Shown: piece after piece, positions 24,619 to 33,178 of the stretch
Layout: each line of letters starts with the position of its first letter
Numbering within the stretch: the stretch's first letter is position 1
NCBI RefSeq assembly: GCF_017573545.1
Contig: NZ_JAGEOK010000003.1
Location: 186,001 to 250,000, forward strand
Direction of reading: 5' to 3'
Length of the DNA: 64,000 bases
Origin: Actinomadura nitritigenes
GTDB taxonomy: Bacteria > Actinomycetota > Actinomycetes > Streptosporangiales > Streptosporangiaceae
Position numbers and translations under genes: made by a program
The notes under the pieces: generated by a model
What the model was told of the DNA's origin: nothing
What the model saw: only the letters and a program-made list of their open reading frames with translations
Databases searched by the model: none

Positions 24619-25818
24619 TCATTGCGGCATCTGGAGGGGGTTGACCAGGTCCGCGAGGATCAGCAGCACGCCGAGCCCCACGAGCACCAGCACCGCGAGA
24701 TATGTCAAGGGCATGAGCTTGGTCATATCGACGGTGCCCGGATCCGGACGTCCCCTGATGGCGTTGAAGCGCACCCGCAACCGCTCGTAGGCGACGACCG
24801 CGAGGTGCCCGCCGTCGAGCGGCAGCAGCGGGACGACGTTGAGCGCCCCCAAGAAGATATTCACCGAGACGACCAGCGACAGATACAGGGCGATCTTGTC
24901 GCGGACGGTGCTGTGCGAGGAGAAGATCTGCCCCGACACCTCCGTCGCGCCGACCACGCTGCCGACCTGCCCGCCCGGCGAGCTCTGCCGCTCGGGCGTG
25001 AACAGCTTCGGGATCGCCGACGGCAGGTCCACCACGATCCGCCCCATGCCCTGCACGGTCCTGCCGATGGCGCGGCCCGCGAACACCGCCGCGTTGACCG
25101 GGCCCGTCCGTTCGTAGCCGGAGCCGACGACCCGAGCGGACAGCCCGACGAACGGCTCGCCGCCGACGTCGGCCAGCCGCATCCGCAGCGTCACCGGCCG
25201 CCCGGCACCGGGGCGCTGCACGACGACCGGGACCGTCTGCCCCGGCTTGGCCTTGTCGATGGCGTCGCGCAGCTCGTCCCAGTCCGACACCGGCGTGCCG
25301 TTGAAGGAGAGCACCCGGTCGCCCGCGCGCAGGCCCGCGGACTTCGCCGGCGACGCCGGGCGGCCGCTGCCGCAGCCGTCCTGCAGCCGCGCCGGCACGC
25401 AGGTGCTGACCTGGTCCACCGTCGTGGTCACCGTGCCGGGCTGCCGGACGCCGACCGTCATCGCCATCGCCGTCAGCAGCACGAACGCGAACACGAAGTT
25501 CACCACGACGCCCGCGGCGATGACGATCGCGCGGCGCCCCGCGGGCTGGCGGTAGAAGGCGCGGGGCCGGTCGGCCTCGTCGACCTCCTCCAGCGGCGTA
25601 TAGCCGATGATCTTGACGAAGCCGCCGAGCGGGATCGCCTTGACGCCGTACTCGGTCTCGCCGCGGGTCCGCGACCACAGCGTCGGGCCGAACCCGACGA
25701 AGTACTGCGTGGCCTTCATCCCGAACCGCTTGGCGGTGAGCAGGTGCCCGCCCTCGTGGAGCATCACCGACACCAGCAGCGCGATGACGAACGCCACCGC
25801 GCCCAAGGCGAAGGCCAT
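24619..25818 (-). CDS. rip1: Rip1/RseP-type site-2 intramembrane metalloprotease
   Basis: 399-residue M50 protease that cleaves transmembrane anti-sigma factors and similar substrates in the membrane. Zinc site HEGGH at 21-25 in the first helix, a PDZ domain (about 125-205, with GLRAGDRVLSFNGTPV), and the third-ligand motif LPLDGGH near residue 335 in a later helix; a final hydrophobic helix at about 368-392. AAGGGGGAT precedes the ATG. Located between dxr and ispG as in mycobacteria and other actinobacteria. Confidence 0.96.
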   Translation of the reverse strand: MAFALGAVAFVIALLVSVMLHEGGHLLTAKRFGMKATQYFVGFGPTLWSRTRGETEYGVKAIPLGGFVKIIGYTPLEEVDEADRPRAFYRQPAGRRAIVIAAGVVVNFVFAFVLLTAMAMTVGVRQPGTVTTTVDQVSTCVPARLQDGCGSGRPASPAKSAGLRAGDRVLSFNGTPVSDWDELRDAIDKAKPGQTVPVVVQRPGAGRPVTLRMRLADVGGEPFVGLSARVVGSGYERTGPVNAAVFAGRAIGRTVQGMGRIVVDLPSAIPKLFTPERQSSPGGQVGSVVGATEVSGQIFSSHSTVRDKIALYLSLVVSVNIFLGALNVVPLLPLDGGHLAVVAYERLRVRFNAIRGRPDPGTVDMTKLMPLTYLAVLVLVGLGVLLILADLVNPLQMPQ

Positions 25819-25887
25819 CCGATCCCCCTTCCGGGTCCGGTCCCGCCGGGGGATCTCCTCCGACGTCCGGCCGGCACCGCGGGGCCC

Positions 25888-27129
25888 TCAGCCCAGGCCG
25901 GTCGCTTCCCTTGTCCGTGCGCGCGCCCAGGCGTCGGCGGCCAGCACGTCGTCCAGCGTCAGCTCGCCCGGTGTCCCGGACCCGTGCTCCTCCATTACCC
26001 GCGTGATCGTGTCGACTATCCCCAGGAACGGAAGCCGTCCCGCGCGGAACGCCTCCACGCATTCCTCGTTGGCCGCGTTGTAAACGGCGGGGACCGTCCC
26101 GCCCAGCTCGCCCGCGCGGCGGGCGAGCGCGACGGCCGGGAACGCCTCGTCGTCGAGCGGGAAGAACTCCCAGGTGTGCGCCTTCGTCCAGTCCATGCCG
26201 GGCGCGGCGTCCGGGACGCGGTCCGGCCAGTCGATGCCGAGCGCGATCGGCAGCCGCATGTCCGGCGGGCTCGCCTGCGCCAGCGTCGACCCGTCGGTGA
26301 ACTCCACCATCGAGTGGATCATCGACTGCGGGTGCACCACGACCTCGATCCGGTCCATCGGGACGTCGAACAGCAGGTGCGCCTCGATGACCTCCAGGCC
26401 CTTGTTGACGAGGGTCGCGGAGTTGATCGTGATGACCGGGCCCATGTCCCAGGTCGGATGCTTCATCGCCTGCTCGGGCGTGACACCGGACAGCTCGGCG
26501 CGGGCCCGGCCGCGGAACGGGCCGCCGCTGGCGGTCAGCACGAGCCGGCGCACCTCGTCGGCCCGGCCGCCGCGCAGGCACTGCGCGAGCGCCGAGTGCT
26601 CGGAGTCGACCGGGACGATCTGGCCCGGCAGCGCCCGCTCCTTCACCAGCGGCCCGCCGATGATGAGCGACTCCTTGTTGGCGAGCGCGAGCGTGCGGCC
26701 CGCGTCGAGCGCGGCCAGGGTGGAGGCCAGGCCGAGCGCGCCCGTGACCCCGTTCAGCACCACGTCGCACGGCCACGCCGCGACCTCGGCGACCGCCTCC
26801 GGGCCGGCGACGATCTTCGGGATGGCGTAGTCGCCGGAGGCGTAGCCGCGCCGCTTGGCCTCGGCGTAGAACGCCAGCTGGAGCTCCTGCGCGGCGGACG
26901 CCTTGGCCACCGCGACGACCTCCGGGCGGAACTCCAGCGCCTGCTCGGCCAGCAGCTCCACCCGCTCGCCGCCGGCCGCGAGGCCCGCGATCCGGAACCG
27001 GCCGGGATTGCGGCGGACGACGTCGAGGGCCTGCGTCCCGATCGAGCCGGTGGAGCCGAGGACGACGAGTTCTCGTGCGGAGGGCGCGGCGGCGCCAGAG
27101 GGAGACATCACCGCACCATTGTCGGACAT
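25888..27129 (-). CDS. dxr: 1-deoxy-D-xylulose 5-phosphate reductoisomerase (Dxr)
   Basis: 413 residues. Converts DXP to MEP with NADPH in the second step of the MEP pathway. Nucleotide-binding motif [13 protein letters not shown] (about 23-35), metal/substrate block [14 protein letters not shown] with Asp and Glu, and the mobile loop ASGGPFRGR. About 15 extra N-terminal residues (to PSARE) precede the fold; an internal ATG at 27108 is an alternative start. First gene of the dxr-rip1-ispG unit. Confidence 0.98.
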   Translation of the reverse strand: MSDNGAVMSPSGAAAPSARELVVLGSTGSIGTQALDVVRRNPGRFRIAGLAAGGERVELLAEQALEFRPEVVAVAKASAAQELQLAFYAEAKRRGYASGDYAIPKIVAGPEAVAEVAAWPCDVVLNGVTGALGLASTLAALDAGRTLALANKESLIIGGPLVKERALPGQIVPVDSEHSALAQCLRGGRADEVRRLVLTASGGPFRGRARAELSGVTPEQAMKHPTWDMGPVITINSATLVNKGLEVIEAHLLFDVPMDRIEVVVHPQSMIHSMVEFTDGSTLAQASPPDMRLPIALGIDWPDRVPDAAPGMDWTKAHTWEFFPLDDEAFPAVALARRAGELGGTVPAVYNAANEECVEAFRAGRLPFLGIVDTITRVMEEHGSGTPGELTLDDVLAADAWARARTREATGLG

Positions 27130-27188
27130 CGGTGCCCGGGTGTCGGCGGACCCGGCGCCCCCGCGCGTCCGACCCGCCCCGCCGTTAA

Positions 27189-27208
27189 CCCTTGATGATC
27201 ATGAAGGG
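27189..27208. promoter_or_regulatory. Imperfect palindrome upstream of dxr
   Basis: CCCTTGATGATCATGAAGGG, a 20-base near-palindrome centred on TGATCA, 60-80 bases before the dxr start and about 115 bases before the small zinc-protein gene on the other strand. Operator function is only suggested by position. Confidence 0.4.
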
Positions 27209-27320
27209 ATGGTCGACACGAGAGCCTTTGCCGCCCTTTTCACCTTCACTAGCAGGGACAACACCCGATCCCGCCTATAAAGGAGTGACGTGATTCGACT
27301 CCCGCCAGGGGGATGGGGAC

Positions 27321-27707
27321 ATGGGCCAGACGGGCGAGCCGACGTTGGACCCGGGAACGCTGAGCCCCGCTCAGCGCCTCGGCGACGCCTGCGTCGTCTG
27401 CCGCAAGAAATGGCCCCGGCCGCGCGTCCGCGTCGGCCGCCTGCCGGACTCCACCGGGGTGTTCGCGTGCGACGACTGCGCACCGGCCCCACCGGCACCT
27501 CGCACGCCGCGAGGCCCATGGGAGCCGCTCACGAACGCCGGACGGCCGGTCGAGGAACCGGCCCCGGTGCGGACGGCGGCCATCGACGCCGTCGTCGTGG
27601 AGGTCTCTCCAGGGAGAAGGGTGACCCGGGCCTTCGGGGGGACGCCCGGGACCACCCGAGAGGCGCGCCCGACTGGGGGCGGTCGGGCGCGCCGGAGAGA
27701 CCCCTGA
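27321..27707 (+). CDS. Small putative zinc-binding protein
   Basis: 128 residues. Two Cys pairs, CVVC (about 24-27) and CDDC (about 50-53), separated by a basic stretch KKWPRPRVRVGRLPD, make a treble-clef-like zinc site likely. The C-terminal half is Pro/Arg-rich and poorly conserved in appearance. A G-rich tract precedes the ATG. Similar small proteins occur in streptomycetes as I recall, function unknown. A strong hairpin overlaps its last codons, so the true 3' end may differ. Confidence 0.62.
   Translation: MGQTGEPTLDPGTLSPAQRLGDACVVCRKKWPRPRVRVGRLPDSTGVFACDDCAPAPPAPRTPRGPWEPLTNAGRPVEEPAPVRTAAIDAVVVEVSPGRRVTRAFGGTPGTTREARPTGGGRARRRDP
27662..27693. terminator. 12-bp perfect hairpin overlapping the zinc-protein gene end
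   Basis: Arms GGCGCGCCCGAC / GTCGGGCGCGCC with an 8-base loop. It starts 45 bases before the annotated stop codon, which is unusual for a terminator and could instead mean the reading frame really ends earlier. Confidence 0.55.
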
Positions 27708-27856
27708 TCTATTCGATCCCGGCCCACCGGGCTTGGGCGAGCGCGACCTCGCTTCGCGAGCTTCCCGGTGGGGCTCGCCACCGGCTCGCCGCACCGGTCA
27801 GATAACGCGCTCGCGTGACGGCTGAGGCCCGTCCTGGAGAGATCTCGGCGGGTGCG

Positions 27857-29068
27857 CTACGCCTTGGTGGACTCGATCCAGGTCCTGGTCCACTCGGCGT
27901 AGTCGGTGCAGTCCGTCTTCTTGGACTTGCCGCCGCAGGCGCGGGCGGGCGCGTGCGCGAACACGATCTTGTCGATGTAGTCGCGGTCGCCGACGTGGAA
28001 GGCGCCGCAGAAGCCCGCGCGGAGGCGGTCGCCGGAGCACGCCTGCGGGTTGGCGGGGGCGACGCCGGTCCACTCGGCCACCTGCTGCTGCACGTCCGGG
28101 GACGCGGTCCACTGCAGCCACTGGTACATGCAGTTCGGGTGCTGGACACGGGCACCGATCATCCACGCGTCCATCCAGCCGGTGACGCCCTCGGACGGCT
28201 CGGCGGCCTGGACGGGCTTGCCGGCGCGGTCCAGCACGTCCACCTGGTAGGGGCCGCCCTCGCCGAGCACGGCCGCTCCCCCGGCGAACGCGCTGATCGC
28301 GTCGGCGGGCTGCTCCCAGTACTTCAGCACGTGCGGGCGCTGCGAGGCGAGGACGCGGCCGGCGGCGGCGAGCTGGCGCGGGGTCAGCGAGTACGGGTCG
28401 CCGATCTTGAGCTTGCGGTCGTGGCCCTTGAGGTAGAGCGCGGCCTCGGCGATCGCGAGCGGGCTGTCGCGCACGATCAGCTTGCCGGAGTAGCGGCGGG
28501 CCTGCTCGGGGTCGAACAGCGCGGACCAGCTCGCCGGCGGCTGCACGGTCCGCGTGTCGTACATGAGGAGGTTCGCGCCCCACACGTAGGGGACGCCGTA
28601 GTACTTGCCGTCCTGCTTCAGCAGGCCCCGCAGCTTCGGCTGCAGCTTCTTGTAGCCGTCCACGAGGCTGGTGTTGACCGCCGTGACCTGGTGCTCGGCG
28701 ACGAGCCGGCCGGCGACCTCGGGCGGCGCGGCGACGCCGTCGTAGCGCCGGTCCGGGTTGCGCATGAGGTCGTACATCTCCTGCGGGGTCTTGACCAGCT
28801 TCACGCCGACCTTGCAGCCGGTGCGCTCCTGGAACGGGGTGACCCAGTCGACGCGCGGATCGGTGGTGCCGCTCTCCACCGAGCCCGGCATCGCCAGCAG
28901 GTCGAGGGTGCCCTCGCCGGGGCCGAGCGTGCTCGCCATCTTCGCGACGCCGACCGGTTCCGGGTTCTCCTCGCTGCAGGCGCCGAGTCCCGCGACCGCC
29001 AGCACCGCGACCGCCGCCAGCGCCGCCAGCCTCCCGCCGTCCGCCCGCCGGCCGGCCCTCCGCCGCAT
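27857..29068 (-). CDS. Solute-binding lipoprotein (spermidine/iron-like, family 1)
   Basis: 403 residues with a lipoprotein signal and lipobox LGAC (Cys about 30). The body is a periplasmic-binding-protein type II fold: FQERTGCKVGVKLV, DGVAAPPEVAGRLV, YYGVPYVWGANLLMYD, PASWSALFDP and a C-terminal WLQWTASPDVQQQVAEW, most like polyamine-type receptors. Extra Cys pairs near the C-terminus (ACSGD, GFCGAF, ACGGK, DCTDY) are unusual. No permease or ATPase genes adjoin it, so it is an orphan receptor. GGGAG stands about 5 bases before the ATG. Confidence 0.88.
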   Translation of the reverse strand: MRRRAGRRADGGRLAALAAVAVLAVAGLGACSEENPEPVGVAKMASTLGPGEGTLDLLAMPGSVESGTTDPRVDWVTPFQERTGCKVGVKLVKTPQEMYDLMRNPDRRYDGVAAPPEVAGRLVAEHQVTAVNTSLVDGYKKLQPKLRGLLKQDGKYYGVPYVWGANLLMYDTRTVQPPASWSALFDPEQARRYSGKLIVRDSPLAIAEAALYLKGHDRKLKIGDPYSLTPRQLAAAGRVLASQRPHVLKYWEQPADAISAFAGGAAVLGEGGPYQVDVLDRAGKPVQAAEPSEGVTGWMDAWMIGARVQHPNCMYQWLQWTASPDVQQQVAEWTGVAPANPQACSGDRLRAGFCGAFHVGDRDYIDKIVFAHAPARACGGKSKKTDCTDYAEWTRTWIESTKA

Positions 29069-29485
29069 GTCGCTCCCGATCCCCTCCGCAGAGCCGTCCC
29101 CCGTCGCGGACGGACCCATCGGCGCAGCGTAGCGTCTCCGGCACGGCGGAGCGGCGCCCGCCCCGCCGGGGGCGCCGGGCCCGCCGCGGCCCGGCCGCCA
29201 TTCAGGAGGGTGCCGAGGGCCGTCCGCAAGCCATTCGCAGGTTTGCGGAGGCGACTCTTCCGACTCGGGCCGCCGGGCAGCGATATTACTGAAGATCGCT
29301 ACTCCGGCCCGGACCATTCATAAAAGTCATTTCCGGTCCGTATACGGAAACGCCACGGCCCCGGGAGGGCGGTGGGTGCCGGTGTCCGCGCCACACGGAG
29401 GTTGCTGGAGAGGGATGTGGCGCGGGCTGCCCTTCCCGGGGCCGCGGTGCAGCCGGTGGACGTGGCGAGGTTGGGGAACAGCGGA
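29069..29485. other. 417-base intergenic region upstream of the orphan receptor
   Basis: Holds the promoter of the solute-binding lipoprotein. Locally AT-rich at 29280-29345, with TCCGTATACGGA (a perfect 12-base palindrome, 29337-29348) and ATAAAAGTCA at 29320-29329, which is repeated inverted at 29901-29910. No convincing coding frame. Confidence 0.45.
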
Positions 29486-29830
29486 TCACCTTGCAGTGCT
29501 GCCTGGCCACGCGGTCACCGGCGCCCGGCGGGGCGGCGGCGGTGTGACGCCCTCGAGACGGAGGAGATTCGAGGGACGCCGCGCGCTCTGCCGGGGGTCG
29601 CGGAACGGCCTGGGGCCGTCGTCGGAGGGATGCCTGGGTGCGGTGTGCTTGACCACCTCTATCCGTGCGATGAGGCTCTGCGGGGTGTCGGCCTCCAGGA
29701 AGTCGCCGACGTCGCGCTCGCGGGGCGGGAGCGCCCACCAGCGCCGGGTGAACGGCCCGAACCAGATCGTCCAGCCCGGGAACCGCCGGCCGAGCGCGTC
29801 GACCTCCGCGGCATGGTCGTCAGCGGTCAT
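29486..29830 (-). CDS. Small WxIW-type hypothetical protein
   Basis: 114 residues. The N-terminal half MTADDHAAEVDALGRRFPGW continues into TIWFGPFTRRWWALPPRE and DVGDFLEADTPQSLIARI, a pattern common in short actinomycete proteins of unknown function. The C-terminal 45 residues are Pro/Arg-rich and may be spurious extension. AGGAG lies 9 bases before the ATG at 29830. Confidence 0.68.
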   Translation of the reverse strand: MTADDHAAEVDALGRRFPGWTIWFGPFTRRWWALPPRERDVGDFLEADTPQSLIARIEVVKHTAPRHPSDDGPRPFRDPRQSARRPSNLLRLEGVTPPPPRRAPVTAWPGSTAR

Positions 29831-30186
29831 AGCGCGGCACTCCTGCTCGTCCCGTCCCACCGGTCACCGGAACGCCGGATCCCGTTCTGACTCCGGAGCC
29901 TGACTTTTATTTTCGCCCCATTTAATTGACAGTGCGATTGTGTCGCCCGCCACAGACGCCGTCAATGGGTGGAGCCATTATTCGTCGGGAGGGCCCGGAC
30001 GAAAATCAACGACGGATATCCACGGCCGTGGGAAAGTACCGGACGCCCGGCCCGGCCTGCCGGTTCGCGCCGGGAGCCCCGGTGCGGGTCACCGGCCGCA
30101 ATCCCCCGTTCACCCTCGCGTCACCGCCCGCGGCTAGCGTGGCCGGCACCCGCGTTCCGACATCGAGCACCGCGAGGCGGTCCCGC
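29831..30186. other. 356-base divergent intergenic region
   Basis: Lies between the small WxIW gene and the membrane glycosyltransferase-like gene. An AT-rich patch at 29901-29935 (TGACTTTTAT, then TTTAATTGACA) stands out from the surrounding GC-rich DNA and probably carries one or both promoters. I could not define a -10/-35 pair with confidence. Confidence 0.45.
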
Positions 30187-31725
30187 GTGCCGTCAAGGCT
30201 TTTTGCGCCATTTATTGCTATCTGGGCGTTTCGTCGGTATCTCCGCCACGCGCCGTTCGTCCTGGCGCTCGCGGGCGGTGCCGCGCTGCGCTGGACGGCG
30301 GTGCTCGCCTACCCGCACGGGCTGTGGTTCACGGGCGACTCCTACTTCTACGTCGGCTACGCGCTGCGGCCCGCGCCGTCGCCCAGCAAGACGCTCGGGT
30401 ACTCCTTCGTGCTGCGGCTGCTGGAACCGCTGCACAGCCTGACCGCCGTCGTGGTCGTCCAGCACCTCATGGGGCTCGCGATCGCCGTGATGGCGTACGC
30501 GGTGCTGTGCCGCGCCGGGCTGCCCGCCTGGGCGTCCGCCCTCGTCACGCTGCCCGTGCTGTACGACGCGTACCAGATCGAACTCGAACACCTGCTGATG
30601 TCCGAGACGCTGTTCATGTTCCTGATCGCGGGCGCGCTGACGCTGCTGCTCTGGCGCGTCCGCGACGGGCGGGCCCCGCCGTGGTGGACGGCCCTGGCCG
30701 CCGGCCTGCTGCTCGGCTACGCCGTGCTGGTCCGGTCGGCGGGCGCGCCGGTGGTCCCGGTCGTGCTGCTCTGCCTCCTGCTGTGGCGGCAGGGGTGGCG
30801 CGCCGCGCTCGCGTTCGGCGCGGCCGCCGCGGTCCCGCTCGTCGCGTACGCGCTGTGGTTCCACGCCGGGCGCGGCACCTACGCGCTCACCACGTCCGAC
30901 GGCATCTACCTGTGGGGCCGGACGGCCGGGTTCGCCGACTGCGCGAAGATGCGCCCGCCGCCGGACGAGGCGGCCCTGTGCCTGCCCCCGGCGGCCGACG
31001 AGCGGCGGGAGGCGCCCGGCCACCTGATCTGGCGCAGCGACATCCCGCCGCGCGAGCTGCTGTCGCCCGTGGTGTCGCCGGAGGCGAACAGCACGCTGCG
31101 AGACTTCTCCGTCCGCGCGATCCGGGCGCAGCCCGGCGACTACCTGGAAGCGGTCGGCGAAGGCGTCGGGCGCGCCTTCAGCCCGCGCCGGTACCCCTAC
31201 CCGAACTCGACGACCGAGCGGCTGTACCACTTCCCCGGCCGGCCGCAGCTGTTCCCCAGCGGGCTCGCCTACGCCGCCAAGCCCGGCGCGCCGGGCACCG
31301 TGCTCGCGGACGCGATGCGGTACGGCCGGACGGGCACGCCGAGCGAGGTCGTCCGGCCGTACGCGGACCGCCTGATCGACTATCAGAGGCACTGGTTCCT
31401 GCCGGGACCGGCGATCGGCGCCGTGTTCGGGCTCGGGGCGGTCGCCTTCCTGGCGGCCCGCGGGCGGCGCCGCGAGGTCCTGATGGTGTGGGGGACGGCG
31501 GCGACGCTGCTGCTGTTCCCCATCGCCAGCGCCGACTTCGACTACCGCTACGTCGTCCCCACGGTGCCGTTCGCCTGCTTCGCCGTGGGCCTCGGCCTGT
31601 CGGCGGTACGCCGCCGCGCGGCCGGCGACGACGCCGACCGCGCGGACGACGCGGAGACCGTCACCCGTTGGTGGGGAACCCTAGGTTCACGCCGCCGTGA
31701 CTCGGATCGAGCCAGCGTGCCGTGA
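30187..31725 (+). CDS. Integral membrane GT-C-like glycosyltransferase (putative)
   Basis: 512 residues with about ten membrane helices and the N-terminal pattern of GT-C enzymes: an acidic motif after the first helix (WFTGDSYFYVGYAL, about 47-60) and a long extracytoplasmic C-terminal part with YLWGRTAGFADC. Likely transfers sugar from a polyprenyl-phosphate carrier outside the membrane, but the acceptor is unknown. Start GTG at 30187 (after GAGGCGG) gives a short cytosolic N-terminus. Its last 65 bases overlap the convergent mmsA gene. Confidence 0.7.
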   Translation: MPSRLFAPFIAIWAFRRYLRHAPFVLALAGGAALRWTAVLAYPHGLWFTGDSYFYVGYALRPAPSPSKTLGYSFVLRLLEPLHSLTAVVVVQHLMGLAIAVMAYAVLCRAGLPAWASALVTLPVLYDAYQIELEHLLMSETLFMFLIAGALTLLLWRVRDGRAPPWWTALAAGLLLGYAVLVRSAGAPVVPVVLLCLLLWRQGWRAALAFGAAAAVPLVAYALWFHAGRGTYALTTSDGIYLWGRTAGFADCAKMRPPPDEAALCLPPAADERREAPGHLIWRSDIPPRELLSPVVSPEANSTLRDFSVRAIRAQPGDYLEAVGEGVGRAFSPRRYPYPNSTTERLYHFPGRPQLFPSGLAYAAKPGAPGTVLADAMRYGRTGTPSEVVRPYADRLIDYQRHWFLPGPAIGAVFGLGAVAFLAARGRRREVLMVWGTAATLLLFPIASADFDYRYVVPTVPFACFAVGLGLSAVRRRAAGDDADRADDAETVTRWWGTLGSRRRDSDRASVP

Positions 31726-33178
31726 CGGCCTTGGTGCGCGTGTAGAAGTGCACGCCCTCCATGCCGTGCGCGTGGCTGTCGCCGAACAGCGAGTCCTTCC
31801 AGCCGCCGAACGAGTAGTACGCCATCGGCACCGGGATCGGGACGTTGATCCCGACCATGCCGACCTCCACCTCGTTCTGGAAGCGGCGCGCCGCCCCGCC
31901 GTCGTTGGTGAAGATGGCGGTGCCGTTGCCGTACGGGTTCGCGGAGATCAGCTCCATGGCCTCGTCGTACGAGCCGGCCCGCACGACCGCGAGGACCGGG
32001 CCGAAGATCTCGTCCTTGTAGGCGTCCATCTCCGGGGTGACGTGGTCGAGGACGGTCGGGCCCAGCCAGAAGCCGTCCCCGGCGCCGCCGAGCACCGGCG
32101 TCCCGCGGCCGTCGATCGCGAGCGTGGCGCCCTGCGCGACCCCCGAGTCCAGGTACGAGGCGACCTTGTCGCGGTGCGCCCGCGTCACCAGCGGTCCCAT
32201 CTCCGCCTCGGGGTCGTCGCCCGGTCCGACCTTGAGCCCGGCGACCCGCTCGCGGATCTTCGCCATCAGCTCGTCGCCGACCGGGTCGACGGCCACCACC
32301 ACGGAGATCGCCATGCAGCGCTCCCCCGCCGAGCCGAAGCCCGCCGACACGGCCGCGTCCGCCGCGAGGTCCAGGTCCGCGTCCGGCAGCACCAGCATGT
32401 GGTTCTTCGCGCCGCCGAGCGCCTGCACCCGCTTGCCGTTCGCCGCGGCCGTCCCGTAGATGTACTTCGCGATCGGCGTCGAGCCGACGAAGCTGACGGC
32501 CTTCACGTCCGGGTGGTGCAGCAGGCCGTCCACCGCCGCCTTGTCGCCGTGGACGACGTTGAACACCCCGTCGGGCAGGCCCGCCTCGGCCCACAGCTCG
32601 GCGATCCGCACCGACGCCGACGGGTCCTTCTCCGACGGCTTCAGCACGAACGTGTTCCCGCACGCGATCGCGACCGGGAACATCCACATCGGGACCATCG
32701 CCGGGAAGTTGAACGGGGTGATCCCGGCGACCACGCCGAGCGGCTGGAGGATCGAGTAGGCGTCCACCCTCGTGGACACGTTCTCCGAGAACCCGCCCTT
32801 GAGCAGGTGCGGGACGCCGCAGGCGAACTCCACGACCTCCAGGCCGCGCGCGACCTCGCCCGCCGCGTCCGACACCACCTTGCCGTGCTCGGACGAGATG
32901 AGCCGGGCCAGCTCGTCGCGGTGCGCGGCGACCAGCTCGCGGAACCGGAACAGCACCGACGTCCGCTTGGAGAGGGAGGCGTCCCGCCAGCCGGGGAACG
33001 CGGCCTTCGCGGCGGCGACGGCCGCGTCCACCTCGGCGGCGGAGGCGAAGTCGACGTGCCCGGCGACGCGGCCGGTCGCGGGCTCGTAGACGTCGCCGCG
33101 CCGGGCGGCCTCCCCGTCGAACGGCTTGCCGCCGATCCAGTGGGTGATGTGCTTGCTCTGGGACTGCGCGTCGGTCAT
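31661..33178 (-). CDS. mmsA: CoA-acylating methylmalonate-semialdehyde dehydrogenase
   Basis: 505-residue aldehyde dehydrogenase of the MmsA family, producing propionyl-CoA or acetyl-CoA from methylmalonate- or malonate-semialdehyde with NAD. Blocks: GVVAGITPFNFPAMVPMWM (148-166), KPSEKDPSAS (180-189), GGAKNHMLVLPDADL (265-269 onward), and catalytic Cys288 in GSAGERCMA. The start overlaps the aminotransferase stop by one base (TGATG). The pair suggests degradation of beta-alanine or related beta-amino acids via malonate semialdehyde. Confidence 0.96.
   Translation of the reverse strand: MTDAQSQSKHITHWIGGKPFDGEAARRGDVYEPATGRVAGHVDFASAAEVDAAVAAAKAAFPGWRDASLSKRTSVLFRFRELVAAHRDELARLISSEHGKVVSDAAGEVARGLEVVEFACGVPHLLKGGFSENVSTRVDAYSILQPLGVVAGITPFNFPAMVPMWMFPVAIACGNTFVLKPSEKDPSASVRIAELWAEAGLPDGVFNVVHGDKAAVDGLLHHPDVKAVSFVGSTPIAKYIYGTAAANGKRVQALGGAKNHMLVLPDADLDLAADAAVSAGFGSAGERCMAISVVVAVDPVGDELMAKIRERVAGLKVGPGDDPEAEMGPLVTRAHRDKVASYLDSGVAQGATLAIDGRGTPVLGGAGDGFWLGPTVLDHVTPEMDAYKDEIFGPVLAVVRAGSYDEAMELISANPYGNGTAIFTNDGGAARRFQNEVEVGMVGINVPIPVPMAYYSFGGWKDSLFGDSHAHGMEGVHFYTRTKAVTARWLDPSHGGVNLGFPTNG

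Noticed and set aside
24596-26776. Very long open frame antisense and out of phase with rip1 and dxr
   Set aside because: It is a high-GC shadow of real genes whose products (M50 protease, reductoisomerase) match known families in full.
27209-27280. 23-codon leader peptide upstream of the small zinc protein
   Set aside because: Has a weak GAAGGG site but no supporting conservation or attenuator-like structure; kept only as a remark.
27700-27850. tRNA-like folding in the GC-rich gap before the receptor gene
   Set aside because: Hairpins are present but no acceptor stem/TPsiC arm pattern.
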